Part shown: piece by piece, positions 1 through 12,440 of the stretch | How positions within the stretch are numbered: the stretch's first letter is position 1 | How the letters are laid out: each line of letters begins with the position of its first letter | DNA from: Epiperipatus broadwayi | Taxonomy: Eukaryota; Onychophora; Udeonychophora; Euonychophora; Peripatidae | Length of the DNA: 64,000 nt | Assembly: GCA_028023455.1 (NCBI GenBank) | Contig: JAQFVV010012546.1 | Coordinates: 1,629,501-1,693,500 of the forward strand | Reading direction: 5' to 3' | The notes under the pieces: model-generated | Databases searched by the model: none | What the model was told of the DNA's origin: nothing | Seen by the model: only the letters and a program-made list of their open reading frames with translations | Position numbers and translations under genes: made by a program

Positions 1-573
1 TATTTTGTGGATTAAACTATCAAGAATTCTGGGAAATCTCCAAATATTGGATTGGAAAATAAACATTCTGAAATAAAAGTGAGGCTTTCGGATATTCAAT
101 TAAAAAAAAGTGAAATTTCTGAAAGTATTATATACATATACAGATGTATACACATACAGACAAATTATCGGTATAAACAAGTAGACTATATATATTATAC
201 AAAAGCTAATTCTTATTTTGAGAATAAATACATATACTTTAATTTAAAATACTTGATTTATGAGAATTATAGATGATACTTTTTTTTAAATTTATATTTT
301 TATAACTAAACAGCTTTTTTTTTTTTGTTTCTAGCTTCATTCCCCTCCCATTTTTTTGATCTTGTACATTAATTTAACCTCGTTTGTTTTGAGTCACACA
401 TCCTCTGTTACCTCTCTTTTTCATTTACAATAGAATTGTATTTTTCTGCACAAGAATGTTTTTATCCTTTAATTACAAACCCTGGAGTTTTAAAAATAGT
501 CTTTTCGCTCATTTTAGACTTTTTATTCTTATTCTTTATTTCATTTCTGCTTAAGATTAGAATACCCATGTTC
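1..573. other. AT-rich sequence, no gene seen
   Basis: The sequence is low in complexity, with poly-A and poly-T runs. A 74-codon open frame at 52-276 is made almost entirely of AT-rich codons (Tyr, Ile, Lys, Asn) and has no recognisable domain, so I treat it as chance. Positions 520-573 lead into the first unit of the 408-bp tandem repeat. Confidence 0.6.
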
Positions 574-1622
574 ATTAACGTGTCTAAAAGATTCATGCTT
601 GCAAGATGAACAGAAACTGTTTCATAAATGCTCAGAGTTTGTGTTTAGATCTAGTTTCTTATTCCTGTCTTTCACCGATGATAGAAAATAGCTTGAAATC
701 ATGATCTGAAAGTGGAATTAAAGTTAGAGATAGTGAAGGCTCACTCTGACATTTATGTAAACAGAAAACTACGCTTGATGGTGTTTTTGGTAGAATGCCA
801 TCTGTTATCATAAATACAAGCGTTAGCAAGTTTTTTAACTTGTGTTTTTTTGTTTTCATAAATGTACCTTTGAGGTCTTTCTTGCGATGATGTATATTGC
901 AGAGGCTTGTACTATGTGGTGATGCTGAACTGATATCAGACCCATGTAGCTATCTGGCTTGCTATGCTGAGTTTGAAGACATTAACATGTCTAAAAGATT
1001 CATGTTTGCAAGCTGAATAGAAACTGTTTCATAAATGCTCAGAGTTTGTGTTTAGATCTAGTTTATTATTTCTGTCTTTCATTGATGATAGCAAATAGCT
1101 TGAAATCTTGATCTGAAAGAGGAATTAAAGTTAGAGATAGTGAATGCTCGCTCTGACATTTATGTAAACAGAAAACTATGCTTGACGGTGTTTTTGGTAG
1201 AACGCCATCTGTTATCATAAATACAAGCGTTAGCAAGTTTTTTAACTTGTGTTTTTTGTTTTTCATAAATGTAACCTTTGAGGTCTTTTTTGCAATGATG
1301 TATATTGCAGAGGCTTCTACTATGTGGTGATGCTGAACTGAGATCAGACCCATGTAGCTATCTGGCTTGCTATGCTGAGTTTGAAGACATTAACGTGTCT
1401 AAAAGATTCACGCTTGCAAGCTGAATAGAAACTGTTTCATAAATGCTCAGAGTTTGTGTTTAGATCTAGTTTTGTTATTCCTGTCTTTCACTGATGATAG
1501 CAAATAGCTTGAAATCATGATCTGAAAGTGGAATTAAAGTTAGAGATAGTGAACGCTCGCTCTGACGTTTATGTAAACAGAAAACTATGCTTGATGGTGT
1601 TTTTGGTAGAACACCATCTGTT

Positions 1623-1627
<5 letters not shown>
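574..1627. repeat. 408-bp tandem repeat, about 2.6 copies
   Basis: Three successive units begin at 574, 981 and 1389, each with the phrase ATTAAC(G/A)TGTCTAAAAG. The spacing is 407 and 408 bp. Units 1 and 2 are about 94% identical by eye. Unit 3 stops at about 1627, where a (TA)n tract and unrelated sequence begin, so the array was interrupted or the tract expanded at its edge. A minus-strand frame of about 50 codons is open in all three units, but recent duplication alone explains this, and I recognise no protein family in it. Confidence 0.92.

Positions 1628-1693
<66 letters not shown>
1626..1693. repeat. (TA)n microsatellite
   Basis: An uninterrupted TA tract of about 68 bp. It truncates unit 3 of the 408-bp array and is followed directly by TTGTACC. 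The same motif follows the (TA)n at 33,678, so it may mark the left end of repeat copy A. Confidence 0.95.
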
Positions 1694-1696
<3 letters not shown>

Positions 1697-2939
1697 ACCA
1701 GTCCATACTCCCTGTGGAATTATTTTCCTAATCTTGCACTGAGCATGAAGTGACCAAGATTCAACAGGTAAAAAAATGGATATAAATCTAGCCAATTGTC
1801 TGTACTCATGTATATTGGTACTTCCAGCTAAATTGATAGAAAGAGTGGATTGACAGGACTCTTCCAGTTAAAAACATCCTTTAGTTGATATCTTATTTGA
1901 ATGCCTGAATATTTAGCACAATGGCAAGTACACACCTTTGAAAAATCTATTTAAAAAGACTGTTGCGCGCCACTTCTAGAAAAGAATCAAAAAATGAATT
2001 TTTCACCCTCCTAGAAGGATGTGCAATACCATATGTTCAGCGGAGCATAAGAATAAGATTTAACACCCCGGTAGAGCAATATCCCTTTGTGGCTAGCTCC
2101 GTCACTCTATAATCTAGGGTCTTCAAATGAGTAAGTTAAATGATTATTACCAGTACGTGGTTGATAAGGAAAGAATGCATTTTGATCAATATAAATAATA
2201 ATAATATGAAAATGAAACAAGTTTAATAATATGATTAGATATTTATTTAATTCCAAATACCCACCACCATTTCATACTAATGATGATATAATAACAAAAA
2301 TACTAAATAATTAATTACACATACCCATATATATATTCGTGGTGTTGAAATAGATAAATACAATTTTAAATAAGAAAATAATAAATCCCTAAAGCTATTT
2401 ACATTGTTTATAAGTAATGGAAGTAATCTGAGCTCCTTTTACCCAATAGAAGTAAATTTTATTTTGTGTGATTTGATATACAGATATGAGATTCTCGGTC
2501 ATACAGGCATGCACTTTTACTGATGACTTTAAAACCTTTTTATTGATAGCAATATAATAAAAACTATGCATATATTTGCACTATGAAATATTTCACTAAT
2601 TTCATATTTTCAACAAGTCAATAGGTTGCATTGCTCAGATACTATAACATACTCACCATAAGGTACAGTATCTATTTCCGTTTTGCCAGAGATAAATTTC
2701 TATACATGTATATACGTGTTGCACAATTATACACTTACTATTATTTAAATATAAAGTTATTAGAGTACTTGCTTACAGGGAATCTATAATAGATCAATCC
2801 CTACTTACACACATCTTGAGGTGCAGCAGTGACAAAAAAATAACAAAAAAAAAGGATATACGGTTAAATGCATTTTTAGATATTCAGCATGAGATATCGT
2901 ATTTACCGAATATTATAAGCGTATGTACACATATATATT
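1694..2939. other. Non-coding; possible 5' part of repeat copy A
   Basis: There is no convincing open frame. Positions 1,960-2,110 are less AT-rich than their surroundings, but I cannot assign them. If TGTACC at 1,694 is the true left end of copy A, this stretch is element sequence that was deleted or has diverged in copy B, because I find no clear match to it at 33.68-33.9 kb. Confidence 0.4.
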
Positions 2940-5900
2940 CTAACCTTGTGTATGTGTAGCTCCACTTCCAGATAATATATGATATGAAATACAATGGGTT
3001 CTATCTCAGTTAATAATTAATAAATAAAATATCCAGCCTTAAAACTAAAATATTTCACTAGCTCAAATTTAAAATACGAATAAGGTTCAGTTTATAAAAA
3101 TAAATTAAATAAATATTTAATATTTTCATGAGACTTGAAGTGAAAATACAGGTGACAAGATAAATTACATTGAGCCAATATCCCACAGGATACTACCTCA
3201 ATGGCATAAGAACACTATCCCCCTTTTATTACTATTTCAAATAACAAACTCATAGTATTCTTACGACTTTAATAACTTCTACTCACTAAGATTAAACTAA
3301 TAATTAAATCTTAATCTTCTACTTAATAATAATCTAGCTCAATAAAACAATCTCAGGTTCATAAAGTTTATTCTAAGTTAATAAAAATACGGTAGTAAAA
3401 TATGAGAAGGGATTTTATGACATAATCTACTACACTGAAACTAATAATAAAAAATAACAGTAATAATCTTCTTCATTGTTTAACTAATTCTGTATATCCT
3501 TTCTTTTTACTATAATTTTATTACCATAATAAAATAATATAATATGATTTTATATCTTCATGTAATGATATAATAAATACGTGGTAGCATTTTAATAATC
3601 TGACAAACAAAATATGTGTGGCAACTGATGGCATATAATTTAATATAATATTGTGATAACTGATTTATGACCAATAAAATAATGTAAGATTATGATTATT
3701 TAATTATAATGAATACCAATAAAATATTTAAAATTTTTAAAATAATTCTCTATTTACCTTTTGTGCAAAATTATATATTTGGTTCAATTATTATGCATAT
3801 ATCGTGATTTCATGCAGCGATGTGGAGAAATAAATAACTCGGACACAAAATTTTTGAAATGACAAAATTTAACAAAGTTTATTACTAACAACAAATAAAT
3901 AAACAATTTATTTACACTATTTACAGTGGATATCCTTAACTTTTTTACTTTACAGTTTGATCTACCGGGTTATAAAAAAAATAATTTATATTTCAATTAT
4001 ATCTTTATTTAGATTTAGGACAAAATTTTAAAAAAATGTTATTATTTGGTTTCTCATTATGGTTAACTTATTACAAGTATATTTATCTACTTTATTAGCA
4101 ACAACATTTTATCCTTAATATTATTAAACTATCTTATTTAAAAAATTCATACTTAGAAAACATTCCATAGAAAACAAAATATTATAACGAGTATGGACTT
4201 CTCAAAATATTAAAAAAAATTTCATCTTGCAAAGTCAAAGATGTTACACAAAATATTATCCAAAATTAAGTACTAGATTTTAGTATTTATCACACAATGT
4301 TTACTAATCATAATATATTCTTCCTTAAGCCTTACTTTAGTATAATATAAGTGTAATCATTAATATATTTCTGTTAATCAATAAACAAAAATATACTATG
4401 CATATTGTTTACATAATTTACTTTGTACTATTGTATTTTAAAAATATGCAATACTTATTTTTCTCTTAAAAAAAATAATACTAAAGCATTTAAAATTATT
4501 ATCACTTTAAAGAAAATATCTTTGTTTAGATACTTTATTTTAAAAAAGTTTATATTTCATTTCCGAAATAAAATTCAAAATATATTCGATGATTCTTTTC
4601 TTTCCTTAGGATACTTTAGATCTTAAATTTTAAGTTATAATATTCTGCTCCTTATAAGCAAATAAACTAATCTTATCCAAAAACGATAGCATAACCTTAG
4701 TTCTAAATTATTTATCATTTCTTTTAAAATATCTTACTAAACGATGCAGTTACATGAAATAAAGATAGCGAAAACAGATGCATAGGATTAAGGAAGAAAG
4801 CTAGAGTATTACTCTTAACATATCTCAAAATCATGGTACAGTGCGAAGAGGTAGGACATTTATCTTCCTAATATCCTCTAGTACAGGGACGATGTTAAAG
4901 CTATTTCTTCAGCTTTATTAAAACATCAAATATTTAAAGAAATATAAACACTGTCCAATAAAATGTGAATCAGTCATAGGGCTATGTTAACTATGCTGAT
5001 AACCACATAAAAACTAAATATTATTTCCATTCCTTATAACATCCTATTTCTTAAAACATCATCTTGGTTTCCTGTTCACTAAGTACTTCCAAGCCACTAT
5101 CTCAACATTATTTCTCAAGATTTTCCACATCTTACATCGATAAATAACTATCTGCATTTACAAAACAATAAATAAAATTCATTAATAGTTAAACAATCTT
5201 ACGATTCCATAAGAAAAGTTGCTTACTTTATTGCTTTGTATGTTTAACCATATACAATCTACTTAGACAATATTTGAATATCCAATCACATGAAAATTTT
5301 AAAAGAATCACATAATTATTTGTTATGTTGGATTATATCACTAATAAAAAAAAATCGTCGTATGCATATTTTCAAATCATTCCTATCTCATAATGTTTTT
5401 CAAAATGTTGTATAAAAATATGTTTACATTTATAATAAAAAAAAAAACTTTTACACTTCATCCTTCCATTTTATGGATGATCTAAAGAAAACAAAAAAAT
5501 AAATACATTATAAATTATCAATAGTTATTATTATTACCAATAACCTTTATCTAGTCATCATGTTCAGTAGGCTTCCTTTATCCACTTGAGCATTGCAGAT
5601 CTAAAAAAAAAAATTCACACCCATACACTTTATATTAAAATATTTTTAGCTAAATTATTAGATTGTTATATTATAAAATTTTAATATTAATAAATTAATA
5701 TTTTTATGTTTTTCCTAATCTTATATAAAAATTTAGATTTAAACTAGGTTAACAAAAAAAAAAAGAAAAAAACTATAATTACATATTTTCTTGATAATAG
5801 TTCCTGATAAGTCCAATATGCTTATCATTTTCTCTAGAGTTTTAAAAAATGTTCTCCTCCAAACGCTTTAAAGTTTAAAATAAAAATAATTATTAATCCA

Positions 5901-7766
5901 TTTAGTAAAATTTATAGAAAATAATCCTTGGTTTTAGTATTTAGGATGATAATTATTAAATCATATTAATTAATCCCGTGAAGCTTCTTTTAAGTATTTT
6001 CTCTGCCGGCGTATCCTTGCATATTCCATCTAATTTAGCTTTAGTTATCCGATAAATCTTTAAGTACTATTTGTATTTTTATGGATCCATCTTTTATTCA
6101 ACTATGTGTTCACTTTTTTATATATGTTTCCTTCTTGATACATTTAAACTTTCGTTTGGTATTTTTATATATCACTTTAAAAAAAAAATAAAAAAAAATG
6201 TTACCTTCAGAAAGGATATAACATTTTACTCCTTTTGATATAATATTATATAAAATAATTCATGCAATATACAATTGTCTTATTACTATTTAAAAAATAA
6301 ATCTTGGATAGGCTTATAAATAATAATGTGTCTCCAAGATTTTCATTAGACTCCGTATGATGTCCAAGCTGTGGTTTTTTATGTACCAAAACAGTTCTTC
6401 GGTGAAATATTAATAAAGCTGTATCAATAAATATTCCAAACATTTTTTCAGCATTACAACTTATATCCATTTTATTTCGTAGTATATCCATTTTTATTGC
6501 AAAGTTTAGGTTAAACTTTTAGATAAAATACGACTGGTAAGTACTTTAAAAATTAGAAAATCATTTCCACGAAGTTTCTAAATTATTATATTTTAACACT
6601 CTCTTTTGCAAAAAATACTTTTAAAAATTATCAATTAGTTTTTTGCAAATAAAATGATAAGAAAGTACTAAAAAAAAATTGACTAAAATAAAATTTTAAA
6701 AATAAATACTATCTCTTTGATAGTTATAATTTACCTTTCTCAGGTTTCAATACATTATTAATCTCCCTCTATAACCCTGTGCAATTCATATTTATAGTCT
6801 ATAAGAATACCTATTCCAATTGGTTAATTCTTATTTTAGCTTAAGAACAAATTTACATATTTTTAGTTTATAGTAGAATTGAATTTCAAAATTAGAAATC
6901 GTGATGTAATAAACCTAAAATATTATTTAAAATACCACTTTTAATTCAATTATAACTTTATTTAAATTATTTTAATCTTTTAAAATAACTTTTAAAATAA
7001 CATTTAAGAACTTATTCCATTTCTTAATATTCAATTTATCTATTTTTATTTAAATAAAACATTTAATTTTTATATTATGAATGTATTTGTCTTTATTACA
7101 TTATTTAAAACATTACATACAATAAATAACTTAGTATTTATTATTATTTGCTTTTATGATAGGCAATAATTCTATCCAATTTTATAATATAACTTTTAAA
7201 ATATTTTAAACTTTGTTATTAATTCAAACACGCGTGTGTGTGAACATATGTAATATACAAGTCACATGATCAATAACTTTGACAGACAATTTTCAATCTA
7301 TTTCTCTGCCCAGATTTATAAAATTGATACACTTCTTTGGAAGAATAATTTAGAAAATATAGAATTAGATATAATTTTCACCATCATAAAGTTTATTTTA
7401 AAATATACTATATTAATTTTGACTATTTAAATATGATTACAAATTTAAACATAGCATTTATTAAATTATACATTTTTAAACTATTAAAATCGAATTTTTA
7501 AATATACTTTTAATTATTTATAGCTGTGTTATTTAATATGGCCAGCTTTTACAACCATATGGAACAATATTTTAAACTTTACATAACTTCTTTTGAAATA
7601 ATTCGCTGTAATTTTATATACCACATATTTTCTTTAGCTTTAAATTGTACTTTAAAAATATAATTGACTTAATACAATTACCATATTAAAAGAACATATT
7701 CTAAATTTAAAATTTTTAATAACTGACTGTTATGAACTATTACTGACCTATAGAAAAGGGCACAAT
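2940..7766 (+). mobile_element. Long non-coding repeat, copy A (LTR-like or TIR-like ends)
   Basis: This region aligns in the same direction with 33.68-37.94 kb at several anchor points. One is the block ending CTCAATGGCATAAGAA (about 3,125-3,215 versus 33,870-33,962). A second is GATCTAAAGAAAACA near 5,480 versus 35,675. A third is TTTATTTACA(C/A)TATTTACAG near 3,910 versus 34,610. The last is the terminus AAAAGGGCACAATATA at 7,755-7,768 versus 37,927-37,942. Divergence is high, so it is old. No protein frame is preserved. The ends TGTACC...GGGCACA fit either a very long solo LTR (TG...CA) or a short terminal inverted repeat. The Gypsy element below lies in the (TA)n immediately right of its end. 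Confidence 0.7.
3203..3267. repeat. Imperfect hairpin kept in repeat copy A
   Basis: GGCATAAGAACACTAT at 3,203-3,218 can pair imperfectly with ATAGTATTCTTACGAC at 3,252-3,267. The equivalent hairpin lies at 33,952-34,012 in copy B. Confidence 0.6.
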
Positions 7767-7773
7767 ATATACA

Positions 7774-9195
7774 TGCATATTTATCTATGACAAATTTCAG
7801 GAATAACAACAAGAGGAAAACGAATAGCAACAACAGCAAAAAAAGAATCTCATTGCAATCTTTGTTGAAAATACTAGAATTTAAAATAGAAAAATTGACT
7901 CAAAAGATTTAAGTAAAAGCTTTATCATTTATGCCCGTAATAACCGTAAATTCAATATACATATGCAAGAGACAACTCTCTCTTTTTTTAAATGATTAAT
8001 AATAATAACAAAAAAATAATAATATATTTAATCGGAAATATCAAAGTTAATTATTTCAATATTAATAAAATATCTTAAAATAAACTTATGTCTGCATCTT
8101 CATTCTTCTCCTCTGGGCTCTGAGTGGGCTTCAAGTCAACTGGCTGTGCGGTGAGGATTTCATCTATTTAGGCATAGGCAAGGCAGTTTTGTCATCATCA
8201 TGGGTGGCTGGAATTGGCGTGGTCACATCTTGGCGGCTTGGGACAAAGAAAGGGCGGTGCACTGGCTGGTTGTCTACCCCATGGTCATTTCACTGGACTC
8301 TCTGGTAGATTGCCCCATATTTTCTTCTGTTTGTATATGATAATAATTTTTTATTAAATGTTCATTTGCTATTTGACTGGTTCATTAAATCTTTAAGAAA
8401 TCATTAGTTCTTAAAAGAACTGTATAATGGATTTCTTAGAAAATGTCAGCAGTAGTCCTGTTCATAAATTAATCTCTAAGTAGCTGGTTGCTTGGAGAAT
8501 TCTGGAGCCAAAAAAGTGAATGACTTGCCCAGAATGACTGCCAAAAGAAAGAATGAATCCCACAGCACTACTAAATCCCACTCATAAAACCAATTCAGAT
8601 ATCCCTCTGAGAAGAATGAATCAGCCAATCCTTTTAATTTAGCTTATCACTTAGATTATAAACATTCCTTACAATTTTTCCGATTAAATTCTACATTTTA
8701 AGTTTGATCATAATGGTTTCCATCTTGAATAACCCAGACCACTTGCTTACAAATATCAATTCAAAAGAATTTTTTAAAAAGATAACAGTTTAATTATAGC
8801 ATTATCAAACATTTTGCTTTTGATCAGATTTTTGCAAAAGCAATTAACATTATTTGCTTATGGAATAAAATTACAATCTTTAGAAAAGTAATTAAAAAAA
8901 TATACAAGTATGTTGGAAAATAAAAAAAACAAATACGTATAATGACATATCATAAAAAATATACAAAAAGGAAAAAAAAAAAACACATGAGTTTATTATG
9001 CAATATTTTGTATGTCAATTTCATATTACTTTAAATTGGTGTGTGTGGGTATTTTAATGCTCAGACCAACTTCCATTATTAATATAGCACATTTATATAT
9101 TTGTTGTGCCTAATATGTACAAATCTATATATGTATCTGCTGTAATATTCTTTACAGCAGATTTTGTGCAAGGCCATTTGATAATGCCTGGCACA
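7774..9195 (-). repeat. Left LTR (3' LTR of the minus-strand Gypsy element)
   Basis: It runs from TGCATATTTATC to GGCACA and matches 15,454-16,845 along its whole length with scattered substitutions and small indels. The ends show the TG...CA rule on either strand. The moderately GC-richer part at 8,100-8,330 is shared by both LTRs, and indels there, such as about 8,240-8,260 versus 15,905, distinguish them. No open frame of note occurs inside. Confidence 0.88.
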
Positions 9196-9311
9196 ATACC
9201 CCCCTCTCCAATGAGACTTTTAAATGGATATGACCATTTAAAGTCTTAAGTTCTTATTTATACAGATATTATGAACTATACATGTGAGATGATTTCGGAG
9301 CATCCTGGATG

Positions 9312-10865
9312 CTATGGTATGGGTTTTAGTGCATGAGCATTGTATGTGCCCTTTATTCCCTGTTCTGTTTTAATCCAGAAAGCATTATCCCCACTGCACT
9401 CAACAATTTCAAAAGGGCCTTCATAAAGGTTAAAAAAAATTTTACACTGGAACTTTTCTGGAATGCTCACATGAGGCGTTCTGACCATCACTCTATCCCC
9501 TACCTTGAACCGGTAGTTTTGCATGCTGTGTTTCCTTTTCTTTCTTCTGAGACTCATCTTGTGCATCTGAGCTTGAGCCTTTTTTTTATCTAATTCTATG
9601 TCAATTGTTTTGTCTCTGCTCCCTGGGAAATTTGCCTTGAAGAGTTTTGGTACAAGTTTTCCAAAATGTAGCTGTGTTGGAGGGAATCCTGTGGATTCAT
9701 GTACAGACCAGTTTATATAATTTAGTATCTGAGGTAGCTGTTTTACCCATCCCTTATGGTTTGTTGGTAAGTATGTATGAAACAGCCTTCCCAACTCTCG
9801 CATAACTCTTTCACAGGGATTACTTTGGGGGTTACGGATCGACGTAAGTACATGTTTAACTCCCCGCTTAGCAACCCATTTGTTCCATTCTTCTGATACA
9901 AAAGGGGTTCCATGGTCTGTCAGGATCATTTCTGGTTTCCCAACTGTGTTAAAATGTGAGGACTCTAGAACCTTTATAGTTTCACATGTTGTAGCTCTTG
10001 CTAAAGGGTAGGCTGCCACAAATTTGGAAAAAAGGTCATATACAATGAGTAAATATCTTTTTCTATTGAAGGGCGGCAGAGGACCATAAAAATCCATGGC
10101 CATTATTTCCTTCAAATTGTTAGGGATGATTGATTTCATTGGAGTTGTGTATGCTCTATTCAGTGGTTTTGCACGCTGGCATATTTCACATTTGTTCAAA
10201 ATCTTTATTATGTCTCGGTGCATCCCAGGCCAATAGAACCAGTGCTTGAGGCAATAATCAGTTTTTGGAGTTCCATAATGTCCATATAGTCTGTGAATGT
10301 AATCAGTGAGCAGGCCCCGAATGGTTGGTGGTACCATCACTCTCCATTCATCAATGTCTTCTTGAATTTGGTAGTATAAAACCCCCTTTTCTATCTTGTA
10401 TCGGCACTTCTTGCCTGGGGTACTGTCATCCTTCTGAGGAGATTGTGTATACAGTGTTATGATCCGGTTTAAGTCCTTATCTTCATGCTGCCTCTTTGAC
10501 ATTTGTTTTAGATGTTCCTCTATGTCTTTGTCCTTACCTGATATGCTCATCATGTATGCATGGTCTATCCTCAGGTGTTGTTGTTGTTGAGTTTGAATGG
10601 GATGACGACTGAGGATGTCAGCCACCACATTCTCAGCTCCTTTGCAATGTTTCACCATATAATTAAACTCTTGGAGAAACAAACTCCAGCGAACTAGTCG
10701 GCTATTAGTGAGATAGCTGTGATTTAGAAATTGAAGACTCTTGTGGTCCGTAATTACTATCACTTCAGAGCCTAGTAGCATAGGGCAAAATTTCTCAAAT
10801 GCCCATACGATTGCAAGAGCTTCTTTTTCTGTAACCATGTAATTACGTTCAGGTCCTTTCAACAA
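9312..10865 (-). CDS. Gypsy pol fragment: RNase H C-terminal part plus integrase (517 aa)
   Basis: This is the longest open frame in the window. Residues 1-75 are the C-terminal half of RNase H, with EKEALAIVWAFEKF, ITDHKSLQFL and VVADILSR holding the acidic residues. The integrase zinc domain follows around residues 190-235 (H-x3-H with HYG, then CEICQRAK giving C-x2-C). The catalytic core has MDFYGPLPPF (first Asp), LTDHGTPF (second Asp) and NPQSNPCERVMRELGR (Glu), so the D,D-E triad is complete. A basic stretch (SLRRKKRKH) and a C-terminal GPF-type module (LYEGPFEIVE, residues ~480-490) complete the protein. The integrase would join the cDNA to host DNA. The start shown is just the first Met after a frameshift: the frame belongs to the polyprotein that continues upstream at 11,098. 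It cannot be translated normally here. Confidence 0.9.
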   Translation of the reverse strand: MLKGPERNYMVTEKEALAIVWAFEKFCPMLLGSEVIVITDHKSLQFLNHSYLTNSRLVRWSLFLQEFNYMVKHCKGAENVVADILSRHPIQTQQQQHLRIDHAYMMSISGKDKDIEEHLKQMSKRQHEDKDLNRIITLYTQSPQKDDSTPGKKCRYKIEKGVLYYQIQEDIDEWRVMVPPTIRGLLTDYIHRLYGHYGTPKTDYCLKHWFYWPGMHRDIIKILNKCEICQRAKPLNRAYTTPMKSIIPNNLKEIMAMDFYGPLPPFNRKRYLLIVYDLFSKFVAAYPLARATTCETIKVLESSHFNTVGKPEMILTDHGTPFVSEEWNKWVAKRGVKHVLTSIRNPQSNPCERVMRELGRLFHTYLPTNHKGWVKQLPQILNYINWSVHESTGFPPTQLHFGKLVPKLFKANFPGSRDKTIDIELDKKKAQAQMHKMSLRRKKRKHSMQNYRFKVGDRVMVRTPHVSIPEKFQCKIFFNLYEGPFEIVECSGDNAFWIKTEQGIKGTYNAHALKPIP

Positions 10866-10870
10866 CTTGC

Positions 10871-11167
10871 TTATGAAGTACAGGACCTTATCTGACCATC
10901 TTTCTGAATTTGGGATAGTGTGACACCCAATCCATATGCACTGCTATCAGTTTGGAGTATAAAGGGTTTGTCAAAGTCTGGGTATGCCAGCACTACTTGT
11001 TTTATAAAACTTTTCTTAATCTCAGCGAATGCTTCCTCTTGTTCACTGGTCCAGTTCCAATGGGTATCTTTCCTGAGTAATCTTAGTAAAGGTTCCATTC
11101 GGTCAGCAAATTTTTCACAGAATCTGTTGTAAAAGTTGCATAGTCCTAAAAAGGACCGAATGTGCTT
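10871..11167 (-). pseudogene. Gypsy pol fragment: RT thumb/connection and start of RNase H
   Basis: The frame continues from the reverse transcriptase after an in-frame TGA near 11,168. It encodes HIRSFLGLCNFYNRF, the usual Gypsy connection, then MEPLLRLLRKD, WTSEQEEAFAEIKK and the RNase H start LQTDSSAYGLGVTLSQ with the first catalytic Asp. It ends at about 10,871 in a frameshift: the downstream residues I would expect (LYFISKLLKG-like) are present in another frame and run on into the 517-aa integrase fragment. Two independent lesions, a stop and an indel, therefore separate RT from integrase. RNase H would degrade the RNA template during reverse transcription. Confidence 0.85.
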
Positions 11168-11959
11168 TCATGTTTTAGGTACAGGGAAGTCATTTATTGC
11201 ACTGATTTTATCAGGATGAGGTTTGATTCCTGTTCGTCCCACCAAATGACCCAAAAATTCTATCTCCTCAGAGATCAATATACTCTTTTTCAGATTGATT
11301 TTGATTCCTTTAGCTTCGCATTCTGCAAAAAATATTTGTAAGTGTTGGAAGTGTTCTTCCAGAGATGTGGATGCTACCACAACGTCGTCCACATATATTG
11401 TTAAAATTTTCTTGATTTCCTGAGACAAAACTTGGTCCAGACATCGTAATAAACCTGCACCGCTATTAACTAAGCCAAAAGGCATTCGATTAAATTGATA
11501 TGTGTGGCCTCCATATCTAAAAGCTGTGTATTTGCGATCTGTGTGATGTAATTCTATCTGCCAGTAGCTAGCAGTTAAGTCAAATGTGGAAAATATTATT
11601 TTGTCTTTAAATTTCATGAGTAATTCTTGCATACGAGGTGGAATAGTACAATCTGGTATTGTCACCCTGTTAAGTTGGCATGCATCAAGGCATAACCGCA
11701 CGGATCCATTTTTCTTTCTGACCACCACTAGGGGGTTACAGTATGGGGAAAAGCATTTATCAATGATGCCCCATTTCAACATTTGTTCCAGCTGTTTCTC
11801 CACCTCCTCCTTAAATTTGTGTGGTATGGGGTAGGATCGCACTTGGAATGGTTCTCCTGGTTTCAACCTGATTCTTTGTTTATATCCTTTAATGAGCCCA
11901 GGACTATCAGAAAATGTTTTTATAAGTATAAAGCATAGATTTGAGTTTTTCTGTCTCAA
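11168..11959 (-). pseudogene. Gypsy pol fragment: reverse transcriptase
   Basis: The reverse transcriptase palm and fingers are complete in this frame. RLKPGEPFQVRSYPIP opens the domain. WGIIDKCFSPYCNPLVVVRKK and RLCLDACQLNRVT are fingers motifs. FSTFDLTASYWQIEL holds the first catalytic Asp, RMPFGLVNSGA the next motif, and ILTIYVDDVVVAS the intact YVDD box. FLGHLVGRTGIKPHPDKI ends the domain. It is joined to the protease frame upstream by a frameshift around 11,905-11,920, where KNIF in one frame continues as FSDSPGLIKGY in the other. The frame ends at an in-frame TGA directly followed by KHIRSFLGL in the same frame. The catalytic residues are kept, but the polyprotein is broken on both sides. 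Confidence 0.92.
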
Positions 11960-12404
11960 TGGCAGAAGTCAGTTTTGCTCCATTTGCCTTTTCTTCCATC
12001 AGCTCCATGTCCAGTTGGGTCATACAACATGCCTCAGTATCATCATGTAAGTGGGGTTTTAGCATTTCAATTTGTTTGTCATTGCACACTACAAGCCGAT
12101 GTTCATAATCTAAAATGCATCTGTTTTTGTGCAAGAAATCGGAACCCAACACAACTTCATGGATAAGACTGGTCATTATTAAGAACACTTGGTATACCAT
12201 CTTATGCTGTATGTGCATCTGTACCCAAATTTGCTTAGGCAGAAGTTTTGCTTTCCGGTTGTTTGCTAATGTTATTTGTGCTGTCTTCAAAGGTAAGATT
12301 TCTATGCTTGGATTTTTTGTTACAATGCGGTGGTATAGATCTTCTGATATTACAGATATTTGACTGCCTGAATCCAGCATGGCCATGACTTCAAGTCCCT
12401 CCAT
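11907..12404 (-). pseudogene. Gypsy pol fragment: retropepsin-type protease
   Basis: The aspartic protease active site is visible as MAMLDSGSQISVIS (D-S-G). It is followed by a typical flap-to-C-terminal part ending HEVVLGSDFLHKNRCILDY, where the LGxDFL box matches Gypsy retropepsins. The last 50 residues form the linker to reverse transcriptase. Upstream, the same frame reads straight into the gag remnant with a single TAA at 12,441-12,443, so gag and pro were probably once one frame. The enzyme would cut the polyprotein during particle maturation. A frameshift at the 3' end separates it from reverse transcriptase. Confidence 0.85.
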
Positions 12405-12440
12405 TGTCAGACTGATCTCAGGACAACTTTGTGGAGCATA

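Noticed and set aside
1475-1795. Frames running through (TA)n with Ile-Tyr repeats
   Set aside because: Alternating TA is open in all frames; no protein is implied. The same applies at 38,454-38,639 and 57,559-57,744.
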